NCBI GenBank assembly: GCA_018066245.1
Contig: JAGHRT010000004.1
Span: 124,001 to 188,000, forward strand
Direction of reading: 5' to 3'
DNA length: 64,000 bases
DNA from: Candidatus Equimonas faecalis
GTDB taxonomy: Bacteria; Bacteroidota; Bacteroidia; Bacteroidales; Bacteroidaceae
Shown: positions 50,009 through 59,427 of the stretch, piece after piece
Layout of the letters: every line of letters starts with the position of its first letter
Numbering within the stretch: position 1 is the stretch's first letter
Notes under the pieces: model-generated
The model's database searches: none
Seen by the model: only the letters and a program-made list of their open reading frames with translations
What the model was told of the DNA's origin: nothing
Made by a program: the position numbers and the translations under genes

Positions 50009-52159
50009 ATGGCAGCTTTACAATCCATTCGCAAGCACGGCGCACTCCTCATCGGCGCCATAGGTCTTGCACTCTTCGCCTTTATCGCAGAGGAATTTTT
50101 CCGTTCCCTCGAAACCACCAGTGCCGTGAGCAAGCAGCAGGCAGGCTCCGTCTATGGCCAGAAACTCAGCATTCAGGACTACCAGCAAATGGTGGAGGAA
50201 GCCTCCGACCTGATGAAGATGCAGCAGGGCACCGACAACCTGTCCGAAGCCCAGATGCAGCAAGTCCGCGACCAAGTTTGGCAAACCTACGTCAGCAACA
50301 CGATTATCGCCCACGAGGCTGAAAAGCTCGGCCTCATCGTGAGCGACGAGGAAGTGCAGGAAGCTCTCGTCCAGGGCACCGCCCAGAGCCTCCAGCAGTT
50401 CACCCCCTTCGTCAATCCCCAGACCCGCCGCTTCGACTACACCGGCCTGCAAAACTTCTTCAAGGAATATGAAAAGATGGCGCAGGGCGGTCAGCTCGTA
50501 GGGCAGGAAATGGAGCAGGCCGAAGCCATTAAGCGCATGTGGGAGTACACCGAGCGCCAGCTCCGTGCCGAGCTCCTCGGCCAGAAGTACCAGGCCCTGC
50601 TCTTCGGCTCCTTCATCGGCAACCCCACCGCCGCCAAGGAATTCATGGCCAACGCCAGCACCACCGCCACCGCCCTCGTAGCCAGCATCCCCGCCTCCAG
50701 CATCGACGACAAGACCGCCAAGGCCGGCGATGCCGACATCAAAGCCGTCTATAACCAATACAAGGACGTCTTCCTCCAGCAGCAGGAAACCCGCGACCTG
50801 AAGTACATCGACGTACAGGTACAGGCCAGCGCAGCCGACCGTAAGGCTCTCGATGCCAAAATGGCCGACATCTACGCCCGCATACAGGGCGGCGAGGACC
50901 TGGCCGCCGTCGTAGCCTCCGCCAACAGCGACGTGCGCTACGTAAACGCCCCCCTCACCAAAGAAGCCTTCCCCTACGACATCCGGCAGCAGCTCGACAG
51001 CGTGGCAGTCGGCTCCACCAAGGCACCCTACTATAACGTAAGCGACAACAGCCTTAACATCGTGCGCCTTGTCAGCAAGCAAGAACTGCCCGACAGCATC
51101 CTGTATCGCCGCATCGGCGTGGGCGGCACAAGCGAAGAGGACGCCGCAAAGCGCTCCGACAGCATTATGAACGCCCTTCAGAGCGGCGCTGCCTTCAAGG
51201 CCATGGCCGAGAAATACGGTCAGCCCAGCGATTCCACCTGGGTTACCAGCAGTCAGCTCCAGCAGGGGCAGATTGACGAGGATGCCGCCAAGTTTATCAC
51301 CTCCCTCAGCAATGCTCCCGTCGGAGCCTACGAAAAAATCAGCGTGGGCGGCGGCCATATCATCGTGCAGGTGCTTGACCGCAAGGCCTTCACCACCAAG
51401 TACAACGTTGCCGTGATTAAGGTGCCCGTGGACTACAGTAAGGACACCTACAATGCCGAGCTGAACAAGTTCAACCGCTTCATCGCCGCCAACCGCACCG
51501 TGGCCGACATCGAAAAGAACGCCGGCAAGAGCGGCTACGTGGTTCGTGAACTCCCCGACTTCAGCAGCAACGCCTCAAGCGTGGCCAATGTGCCCGACAC
51601 CAAGGATGCCATCCGCTGGATCTTTGATGAGGCCGACAAGGACGACATCAGTAAACTCTACGAGTGCGGCACTTCAAAGGACCACCTCCTCCTGATTGCC
51701 GTAACGGGCATTCATGAAAAGGGCTACAGGAACTGGGACGACAAGGGCGTGAAGGAAGTGCTCGAAGGCTTGGCCAATGCCAACGTGAAGAGCGAGGCCG
51801 CCATGAAGAAGCTGGCCGGCGTGAAGTCCATCGCCGAAGCCCAGAAGAAGGGTGCCGCCGTCGATACCGTGAGCAACATTTCTTTCCTCGGAATGCCCTA
51901 TATTCCCGCCGCAGGCACCGCTGAGCCCATCATCAGCGGCGCGGTGGCCAAGATGAAGCAGGGCGAGACCACCTGCATCAAGGGTGGCAACGGCGCCTAC
52001 TGCGTCCAGTTGCTGAAGCGTGAGACCTCTGGCGAGAAGATGGAGGCCAAGCAGGCTCAGCAGCAGGCTGCGCAAATGGACATGCAGATGATTGGTCAGG
52101 GTCTCTTCCAGACGCTCATGCGCAAGGCCGAGGTTGTGGACAACCGTTACAAGTTCTAA
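50009..52159 (+). CDS. PpiD/SurA-like peptidylprolyl isomerase
   Basis: N-terminal TM anchor, SurA_N-like helices, parvulin-like segments. Confidence 0.9.
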   Translation: MAALQSIRKHGALLIGAIGLALFAFIAEEFFRSLETTSAVSKQQAGSVYGQKLSIQDYQQMVEEASDLMKMQQGTDNLSEAQMQQVRDQVWQTYVSNTIIAHEAEKLGLIVSDEEVQEALVQGTAQSLQQFTPFVNPQTRRFDYTGLQNFFKEYEKMAQGGQLVGQEMEQAEAIKRMWEYTERQLRAELLGQKYQALLFGSFIGNPTAAKEFMANASTTATALVASIPASSIDDKTAKAGDADIKAVYNQYKDVFLQQQETRDLKYIDVQVQASAADRKALDAKMADIYARIQGGEDLAAVVASANSDVRYVNAPLTKEAFPYDIRQQLDSVAVGSTKAPYYNVSDNSLNIVRLVSKQELPDSILYRRIGVGGTSEEDAAKRSDSIMNALQSGAAFKAMAEKYGQPSDSTWVTSSQLQQGQIDEDAAKFITSLSNAPVGAYEKISVGGGHIIVQVLDRKAFTTKYNVAVIKVPVDYSKDTYNAELNKFNRFIAANRTVADIEKNAGKSGYVVRELPDFSSNASSVANVPDTKDAIRWIFDEADKDDISKLYECGTSKDHLLLIAVTGIHEKGYRNWDDKGVKEVLEGLANANVKSEAAMKKLAGVKSIAEAQKKGAAVDTVSNISFLGMPYIPAAGTAEPIISGAVAKMKQGETTCIKGGNGAYCVQLLKRETSGEKMEAKQAQQQAAQMDMQMIGQGLFQTLMRKAEVVDNRYKF

Positions 52160-52230
52160 CCGGCCAAGCCCCGCAAACCACATACAGAGCTCCCCGAAGC
52201 CAAGCCTTTGGGGGGCTCGTATTTCTTAGG

Positions 52231-52338
52231 CCGCCGACAGTTCTCCGTAAGCCGCCGACAGTTCTCACGACCCTATACGGCAGTTCCTCCCGTCCTATAA
52301 AGTAGTTTTCTCCGTCCTACACCATAAATCATACGCAC
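52231..52338. repeat. Mixed 21/22-bp array (CCGCCGACAG and CTATACGGCAG units in one phase)
   Basis: Units at 52231, 52252, 52273, 52295, 52317. Confidence 0.92.
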
Positions 52339-52442
52339 CTACGCGTGCGCACATACCCTCCTACAGACCGCCCTCCCCCGTTAGGCATGAAGCGCAAGGC
52401 CAGCCGTAAGGCCAGTGCCCCCTTGCACGCCGCAAAACACCC

Positions 52443-55400
52443 ATGAAGCTCCCCGACCTACTCCCCCTCCTGATGCTCGGAAAAGCCGCCAAGGCCCTGC
52501 ATGCCGCCCTGCGTGAAGGCCATCCTGCCTGCACAACGATGGGCGGGCTCCACGGCAGTGCCGCCGCAGCCATGCTGGCCGCCAGCACACAGAAGCTCAG
52601 CCGCACCGTGCTCTGCCTGCGCTCCGACCGCGAGGAAGCCGAGGACTTTTTTCAGGACCTCACCTTGATGTTGGGCGAAGGCAGGGTGGCTCTGCTGCCC
52701 AGCTCCTACCGCCGTGCCGTAAAGTACGGGCAGCTCGATGCGTCCAACGAAATCATGCGCACCGACACCCTCACGCGCTCGCTTCAAGGCACTCTGATTG
52801 TTACCTACCCCGATGCGCTGGCCGAAAAGGTGAACAAATCCGCCGACGTGGCCGACCGTAGCGTCAAGCTCAAAGTAGGCGAAAACTACGACCTCGGCGA
52901 GGTGGAGCACCGCCTTCTGGATTTGGGCTTCCGCCGCCGCGACTACGTCTATGAGCCGGGCGAGTACGCCATTCGCGGCTCCCTGCTCGACGTGTACAGC
53001 TTCACGGGCGACTTGCCCCTCCGCATTGACTTCTTCGGCGACGAGGTGGACAGCATACGCACCTTCGAGTTGCAGAGCCAGCTCAGCAAGGAGCAGCGCA
53101 CCGAGGCCACGCTCATCAACGCCACCGCCGAAGCCGGCTCCGAGGGCAGCACGCTCGTACCCTTCACCGACTATCTGCCCGCCGACACCGCCCTTTTCAC
53201 CGACGACCTCCAGCTTTGCCTCGACTTCATCGACCGCGCCCACGCCGAGGGCTTCACGTCCGCCGCCCGCTCCATCAGCGACGACCTGCCCGACCCCACG
53301 CGCCTGCTGGCCACCGCCGCCGAAATCGCGCCCGCCCTGCTGGCCATGCAACGCTTCCAGCAGAAGGCCGCGCCCGCCCTGGATGCTCGGCGGCGCATGG
53401 CTCACATCGACTTCGACACCGCCCCCCAGCCCCTCTACCACAAGAACTTCGACCTCCTCCGCAGCGGCTTCCAACAATTCGTGGCCGACGGCCTTCGGCT
53501 CCACCTCTGCGCCGACCAGCAAAAGCAGTTGGAACGCCTCCGCGAAATCCTGTCCGACCTCGCGTTTGAGCCCATCACGCCCAGCCTCCACGCCGGCTTC
53601 CTATGCCGCCAGTCGCAGCTCTGCGTGTTCAGCGACCACGAGATATTCGACCGCTTCCACCACGCCGCCCTGCCCGGCTCGCAAGCCCGCAACGCCAAGA
53701 TGGCCCTCTCGCTGAAGGAACTCATGCAATTTGAGCCCGGCGACTACATCGTCCACATCGACCACGGCATAGGCCAGTTCCAGGGACTCGTCAGGGAGCC
53801 TGCCGCCGACGGACACATGCGGGAGAGCATACGGCTTGTGTTCAACCACAACGCCATCGTACTGGTGAGCATCCACGCCCTACACAAGCTGAGCAAATAC
53901 AAGGGGCATGAGGGCGAGGCGCCGCAGCTCAGCACGCTCGGAACGGGGGCTTGGGAACGCTTGAAGGAGCGCACGAAGAAGAAACTCAAGGACATTGCAC
54001 GCGACCTTATACTCCTGTATGCACGCCGCAAGGAGAGCCCTGGCTTCGCCTTCTCGCCCGACTGCTCACTCCAGACCCAGCTTGAAGCCTCCTTCGCCTA
54101 CGAGGACACACCCGACCAACAGATCGTCACGCAGCAGGTGAAGGCCGACATGGAACGCCGACAGCCCATGGACCGCCTTGTGTGCGGCGACGTGGGCTTC
54201 GGCAAGACCGAAATAGCCATACGCGCGGCCTTCAAGGCGGCCTGCGACGGCAAGCAGGTGGCCGTGCTGGTGCCCACCACCGTGCTGGCCCTGCAGCATT
54301 TCCGCACGTTCCGCGACCGTCTCCGCGAGATGCCCGTGCGCGTCGATTACCTCAGTCGAGCCCGAGGGCCGAAGGCTACGCGCCAGGTGCTGGACGATTT
54401 GGCCGCAGGGCAGATTGACATCATCGTGGGTACGCACAAGCTCATCGGCAAGGCGGTGAAGTTCAAGGACCTCGGCCTCCTGATTATCGACGAGGAGCAG
54501 AAGTTCGGCGTAAGCGTGAAGGAGCGCCTGCGCCAGCTGAGGGCCGACATCGACACCCTTACGCTGAGTGCCACGCCCATACCGCGCACCCTCCAGTTCT
54601 CACTGATGGGAGCCCGCGACCTAAGCATCATACAGACTCCGCCGCAGGGCCGCTACCCCATCGTTACGGAGGTGCAGCCCTTCGCTGCCGAGGTGGTGGC
54701 CGAAGCCATCAACCAGGAGATGGCACGCGGCGGACAGGTGTTTGTGGTAACCCACCGCATCAGCCAACTGGAACGCCTGCGCACGCTCATCCAGAAGTAT
54801 GTGCCCGATGCCCGCGTGGCGGTGGGACACGGGCAGATGAAGCCTGAAGAGCTGGAGCGCATCATCATAGGTTTCACCGACTACGAATACGACGTGCTGA
54901 TTTCCACCACCATAGTGGAGAACGGCGTGGACATACCCAACGCCAACACCATCATCATCGACAACGCCCACCACTTCGGCCTCTCCGACCTCCACCAGAT
55001 GCGCGGACGCGTGGGCCGCAGCAACCGCAAGGCCTTCTGCTACCTGCTGGCACCGCCCCTTTCCCTCCTGCCCGACGACGCACGCCGCCGCCTGCAAGCC
55101 ATAGAGAACTTCTCCGACCTCGGGTCGGGCATCCACATTGCCATGCAGGACCTCGACATTCGCGGCGCGGGCAACCTGTTGGGCGCGGAGCAGAGCGGCT
55201 TTATTGCCGACCTGGGCTACGAGACCTACCAAAAGATTCTGGCGCAGGCGGTGGCCGAGTTGCGCGTGGAACTCTACGCCGACGAGACCGCCGAACCCGA
55301 TGAAGCCGCACTGGCCGGCGGGCCGTCCCACCGCACGGCACAGCCCCGCAAGTCCCACCCTGCGGCAATTTCCGCAGCCACGCCGACCGATTGGGCCGAA

Positions 55401-55868
55401 TGCCAGTTCGACACCGACCTCCCCGCCTATCTGCCCGAGCTCTACGTGCCCGGTTCGAGCGAACGTATGCTGCTCTACCGCGAACTGGACGGCCTGCAGA
55501 CCGAGGGCCAGCTCAAGGCGTTCCGCAGCCGCCTGGAGGACCGCTTCGGCAAGCTCCCCGCTGAGGCCGAGGGGCTTCTGACGGTGGTGGGCCTGCGCAG
55601 CATGGGCCGCAGGCTGGCCGTGGAACGGCTGGTGCTGAAAAACAAGCGGCTGGTGCTGCACTTCATCGGACAGAAGGACAACCCCTTCTTCACGAGCAGC
55701 CGCTTCATGGACGTCATCAGCTTCACGCAACGCCCTGCCTACCGCTGCCACATGGACGAGCTGCACGGGCGGCTCCGCCTCGTAGTGGACAACATACCCT
55801 CGCTCCAAAAGGCCACAGAAGTGATGCGCAACATACTCGCCGGCCCCGAATCCGATAAACAACCCTAA
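52443..55868 (+). CDS. mfd: Transcription-repair coupling factor
   Basis: MDRLVCGDVGFGKTEIAIRAAFKA, IIDEEQKFGV, TLSATPIPRTL, RMRGRVGRSNRKAFCYLL-like. Confidence 0.98.
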   Translation: MKLPDLLPLLMLGKAAKALHAALREGHPACTTMGGLHGSAAAAMLAASTQKLSRTVLCLRSDREEAEDFFQDLTLMLGEGRVALLPSSYRRAVKYGQLDASNEIMRTDTLTRSLQGTLIVTYPDALAEKVNKSADVADRSVKLKVGENYDLGEVEHRLLDLGFRRRDYVYEPGEYAIRGSLLDVYSFTGDLPLRIDFFGDEVDSIRTFELQSQLSKEQRTEATLINATAEAGSEGSTLVPFTDYLPADTALFTDDLQLCLDFIDRAHAEGFTSAARSISDDLPDPTRLLATAAEIAPALLAMQRFQQKAAPALDARRRMAHIDFDTAPQPLYHKNFDLLRSGFQQFVADGLRLHLCADQQKQLERLREILSDLAFEPITPSLHAGFLCRQSQLCVFSDHEIFDRFHHAALPGSQARNAKMALSLKELMQFEPGDYIVHIDHGIGQFQGLVREPAADGHMRESIRLVFNHNAIVLVSIHALHKLSKYKGHEGEAPQLSTLGTGAWERLKERTKKKLKDIARDLILLYARRKESPGFAFSPDCSLQTQLEASFAYEDTPDQQIVTQQVKADMERRQPMDRLVCGDVGFGKTEIAIRAAFKAACDGKQVAVLVPTTVLALQHFRTFRDRLREMPVRVDYLSRARGPKATRQVLDDLAAGQIDIIVGTHKLIGKAVKFKDLGLLIIDEEQKFGVSVKERLRQLRADIDTLTLSATPIPRTLQFSLMGARDLSIIQTPPQGRYPIVTEVQPFAAEVVAEAINQEMARGGQVFVVTHRISQLERLRTLIQKYVPDARVAVGHGQMKPEELERIIIGFTDYEYDVLISTTIVENGVDIPNANTIIIDNAHHFGLSDLHQMRGRVGRSNRKAFCYLLAPPLSLLPDDARRRLQAIENFSDLGSGIHIAMQDLDIRGAGNLLGAEQSGFIADLGYETYQKILAQAVAELRVELYADETAEPDEAALAGGPSHRTAQPRKSHPAAISAATPTDWAECQFDTDLPAYLPELYVPGSSERMLLYRELDGLQTEGQLKAFRSRLEDRFGKLPAEAEGLLTVVGLRSMGRRLAVERLVLKNKRLVLHFIGQKDNPFFTSSRFMDVISFTQRPAYRCHMDELHGRLRLVVDNIPSLQKATEVMRNILAGPESDKQP

Positions 55869-55871
55869 CCT

Positions 55872-56117
55872 ATGAAACAACTGCCCCAACTGACACAGGA
55901 AGAAATCCAAGACGTCATTGCATGGTTCAAGGCACGGCGCGACCGCCTGCCCAAGGAACTGGAGTTCATGCCCTCAGTACGAGCCGCCGACCTGCCCGAC
56001 GTGGTGGAGAAGTACGTGGAGATGGCCGAGAAGATGGCCGACAATCCCACCTACCACGGCCAGATTCGCCACCTCCTCCGAATGCGCGAAGCCTTGCAGG
56101 CGCAGGGGATGGACTAG
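55872..56117 (+). CDS. Small conserved-looking protein, 81 aa
   Basis: Starts 4 bp after mfd; high-charge helical sequence. Confidence 0.65.
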   Translation: MKQLPQLTQEEIQDVIAWFKARRDRLPKELEFMPSVRAADLPDVVEKYVEMAEKMADNPTYHGQIRHLLRMREALQAQGMD

Positions 56118-56118
56118 T

Positions 56119-56202
56119 CCGCCGACAGTCCGCCGTAATCCGCCGATAGGAAAAATTAGTCCGCCGACAATTTTCCGCAGTCCGCCGACAGGAAGCACAG
56201 GC
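56119..56202. repeat. 21-bp array (4 units)
   Basis: CCGCCGAYA units at 56119, 56140, 56161, 56182. Confidence 0.92.
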
Positions 56203-56255
56203 CCCAAGGACACGACGCGCCAGAGGCCCGTCCGTGCAATTATTCCCTCCACGAC

Positions 56256-56286
56256 TTTGCAGTGTCGGCAAAAATGCGTAATTTTG
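56256..56286 (+). promoter_or_regulatory. Bacteroidetes-type promoter for lysS
   Basis: TTTG, 19 bp, TAATTTTG. Confidence 0.6.
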
Positions 56287-56325
56287 CAGCACTATCGTAA
56301 CCCGTAAACTGACTGATAAACAATA

Positions 56326-57882
56326 ATGGAACTCTCCGAACAAGAATTGGGCCGCCGACAGGCCCTCGCCGCCCTGCGAGAATTGGGCATAGACCCCTAC
56401 CCCGCCGCCGAATACCCCGTGGACGCCTACTCCGACGAGATTCGCGCCAACTTCACCGACCTCCCCACCACACTTGATGCCGAGGGCAACGAACAACCCG
56501 GCGTGGCCACGCCCGAAAACAGCCGCCGCGTGTGCGTGGCAGGCCGCATGATGAGCCGCCGCGTAATGGGCAAAGCCTCCTTCAGCGAACTCATGGACAG
56601 CCGGGGGCGCATACAGATTTACATCCAGCGCGATGCCATCTGCCCGGGAGAGGACAAGACACTCTACAATACCGTATATAAGAAACTCCTCGACCTCGGC
56701 GACTTCATAGGCGTGCGCGGCTATGTGTTCCGCACCAAGACAGGCGAAATCAGCATACACGCCCAGGAACTCTGCCTGCTCTCCAAGAGCCTCAAACCCC
56801 TGCCCGTGGTGAAGACCGATGCCGAGGGCAACGTCTATGACGCCTTCTCCGATGCCGAACTGCGCTATCGGCAGCGCTACGTCGATTTGCTGGTGAACCC
56901 AGGCGTGAAAGACACCTTCCTCAAGCGGGCCACCATCGTGCGCACCATGCGCCAAGTGTTCGACGAGGCAGGCTTCACCGAAGTAGAAACCCCCATCCTC
57001 CAGCAAATTGCAGGAGGCGCAAGCGCCCGTCCGTTCATTACGCACCACAACACCCTCGACACCGACATGTACCTGCGCATCGCCACGGAGCTCTACCTCA
57101 AGAGGCTCATCGTGGGCGGCTTCGAGGGCGTGTACGAGATAGGCCGCAACTTCCGCAACGAGGGAATGGACCGCTCACACAACCCCGAGTTCACCTGCAT
57201 GGAGCTCTACGTTTCCTACAAGGACTACAACTGGATGATGTCCTTCACCGAAAAACTCCTGGAGCGTATCTGCCTCGCCGTAAACGGCACCACCGAAGTC
57301 AAAATCGGCGACCAGACCGTCAGCTTCAAAGCCCCCTACCGCCGCCTCCCCATTCTGGATGCCATCAAGGAAAAGACAGGCCACGACCTCAGCCAGATGA
57401 GCGAAGACCAGATGCGCACCATCGCCAAGCAACTCGGCGTGGAAGACACCGAAAAGATGGGGCGCGGCAAGCTCATCGACGAGATTTTCGGCGAAACCTG
57501 CGAAGGCACGTTCATACAGCCCACCTTCATCACCGACTACCCCGTGGAAATGTCGCCCCTCACCAAGATGCACCGCTCCAAGGCCGGTCTTACCGAGCGC
57601 TTTGAGCTTATGGTGAACGGCAAGGAGCTGGCCAACGCCTATTCGGAGCTGAACGACCCCCTCGACCAGGAGCAGCGCTTCATCGACCAGATGAAACTCG
57701 CCGACAAGGGCGACGACGAAGCCATGGTCATCGACCACGACTTCCTCCGCGCCCTCCAGTACGGAATGCCCCCCACCTCCGGCATCGGCATCGGCATCGA
57801 CCGCCTCGCCATCCTCATGACAGGACAGACCAGCATACAGGAAGTGCTCCTCTTCCCCACCATGAAGCCCGAAGTAAAGTAG
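56326..57882 (+). CDS. lysS: Lysine--tRNA ligase
   Basis: [55 protein letters not shown]. Confidence 0.97.
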   Translation: MELSEQELGRRQALAALRELGIDPYPAAEYPVDAYSDEIRANFTDLPTTLDAEGNEQPGVATPENSRRVCVAGRMMSRRVMGKASFSELMDSRGRIQIYIQRDAICPGEDKTLYNTVYKKLLDLGDFIGVRGYVFRTKTGEISIHAQELCLLSKSLKPLPVVKTDAEGNVYDAFSDAELRYRQRYVDLLVNPGVKDTFLKRATIVRTMRQVFDEAGFTEVETPILQQIAGGASARPFITHHNTLDTDMYLRIATELYLKRLIVGGFEGVYEIGRNFRNEGMDRSHNPEFTCMELYVSYKDYNWMMSFTEKLLERICLAVNGTTEVKIGDQTVSFKAPYRRLPILDAIKEKTGHDLSQMSEDQMRTIAKQLGVEDTEKMGRGKLIDEIFGETCEGTFIQPTFITDYPVEMSPLTKMHRSKAGLTERFELMVNGKELANAYSELNDPLDQEQRFIDQMKLADKGDDEAMVIDHDFLRALQYGMPPTSGIGIGIDRLAILMTGQTSIQEVLLFPTMKPEVK

Positions 57883-57910
57883 GCCTCCCGCCACTCATTT
57901 TACAGACTTT

Positions 57911-57950
57911 GCAAGCCTTGCAGCCCGCCCGCTGCAAGGCTTGCAGGCTT
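57911..57950 (+). terminator. Terminator after lysS
   Basis: GCAAGCCTTGCAGC..GCTGCAAGGCTTGC. Confidence 0.8.
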
Positions 57951-58045
57951 TCTCAGCCCTGCCATACAGGAAATAATGCGTACCTTTGCCGTACCTGAAC
58001 CCCTTACTTCACTTTTAATCACTCATTCACCACCCATCATTCCCC

Positions 58046-59035
58046 ATGGCAGACCTCTCCAACCCCACTCTCCCGGTCAACGACGAACTCCTCGTGGAAA
58101 TCTACCCACCCGTAGAAGACAAAAGCACCAACATCATTAAAGTAATCGGCATGGGCGGCGGCACAGGCACAGGAGCCGCCCCCGTCATAGCACAGCAAGC
58201 CAAAGAACGCGGCCTTCTCACAATTGGCATCGTCACGCTGCCTTTCGCCTTTGAACGGCGACGCCGCATAGACAAGGTGCTCAAAGGCCTCATCCAACTT
58301 CACGATACGGTAGATGCACTTCTCGTTATCAACAACGAGCGTCTCCTGCAAGTCTATGACGACAGTGCTACGACAGCCCTCCAGGCTTTTAAGTTCGCCG
58401 ACGACATCCTTTCACGCGCCACGCTCAGCATTGCCGAAATCATCACCATCGAAGGCATCATCAACCGCGACTTCTGCGACGTGCGTTCTACCATGGAGAA
58501 CGGCGGAAGTGCACTTATCAGCGTAGGACACGGCGAAGGAGAAGGCCGCATCTTCAAGGCGATGCACGATGCCCTCAACTCGCCCCTCCTTACCGGAGTA
58601 CGCATTGAAGATGCCAAACGCCTGCTTTGCATCGTCTATACGGGAGAGAAGTCGCCCGTGTGCATAAGCGAGTTCAACGACCTTCAAGACTTCATGGAAG
58701 AACTCTCCCCTGACGTGGAATTTATCTTTGGCCTCTATCCCGATGCCGCACTGGACGACGAAGTAAAGGTAAGCATCATAGCCAGCGGTTTTGACGAGAG
58801 TTTTCCCAACGACTTGGACAGTCTTTACGAAAAGTATTACGGACAGGCTTCCCATGCGACCTCTCACGGCTCAACGTCCACTGATGCACCCGTGCCGCCC
58901 GACAACCCATCTCCCTCAGCCGAAACCGAGCCGCCTGCCCCCACCCCACCGGACAAGACGCCCAAACGGCCCAACTCCCCCACATGGCGGGACAGGCTGA
59001 ACAGCTACCTCACACAGATATTCGAGGAGAACTGA
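58046..59035 (+). CDS. FtsZ-like protein lacking most of the N-terminal nucleotide-binding subdomain
   Basis: IIKVIGMGGGTGTGAAPVIAQQAKERGLLTIGIVTLPFAFERRRR, INRDFCDVRSTM (T7-like); about 85 residues expected between IKVIG and GMGGGTGTG absent. Confidence 0.9.
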   Translation: MADLSNPTLPVNDELLVEIYPPVEDKSTNIIKVIGMGGGTGTGAAPVIAQQAKERGLLTIGIVTLPFAFERRRRIDKVLKGLIQLHDTVDALLVINNERLLQVYDDSATTALQAFKFADDILSRATLSIAEIITIEGIINRDFCDVRSTMENGGSALISVGHGEGEGRIFKAMHDALNSPLLTGVRIEDAKRLLCIVYTGEKSPVCISEFNDLQDFMEELSPDVEFIFGLYPDAALDDEVKVSIIASGFDESFPNDLDSLYEKYYGQASHATSHGSTSTDAPVPPDNPSPSAETEPPAPTPPDKTPKRPNSPTWRDRLNSYLTQIFEEN

Positions 59036-59263
59036 CGTCCACCTCCCTGCTTCAGGCCGTTGCCGTAGGGCTCCGGCCATCTGCGCGAGCGACTATGCAC
59101 ACCTCCTGCGTATTATCGTGCGCACCACTCCATATTATATATAAGAGCAAAACAGGCGAAGGAGCGACCACCGCTTCTTCGCATTTCCCCCTCCTATTCG
59201 CCCCTTTCTTATCCGCTTTTAGAAGCTCTCGCTCCGAAAAGCTAAGAAAAATGGGGGCTTTAC

Positions 59264-59294
59264 TTTGTTTTTCCACCACTTATTCGTAACTTTG
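59264..59294 (+). promoter_or_regulatory. Bacteroidetes-type promoter for Omp28-like gene
   Basis: TTTG, 19 bp, TAACTTTG. Confidence 0.6.
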
Positions 59295-59427
59295 CCTGCT
59301 CTACTATAAAGGAATCGCATCACCCGCCGGCCGTAGCAGGTAACCCGCCCTGCACCTTACGGCACCCTGCGGCAAGATGCACTACCCTTCCTTTTATCCA
59401 AACAAACTTATAAACAGACAAACAAAC

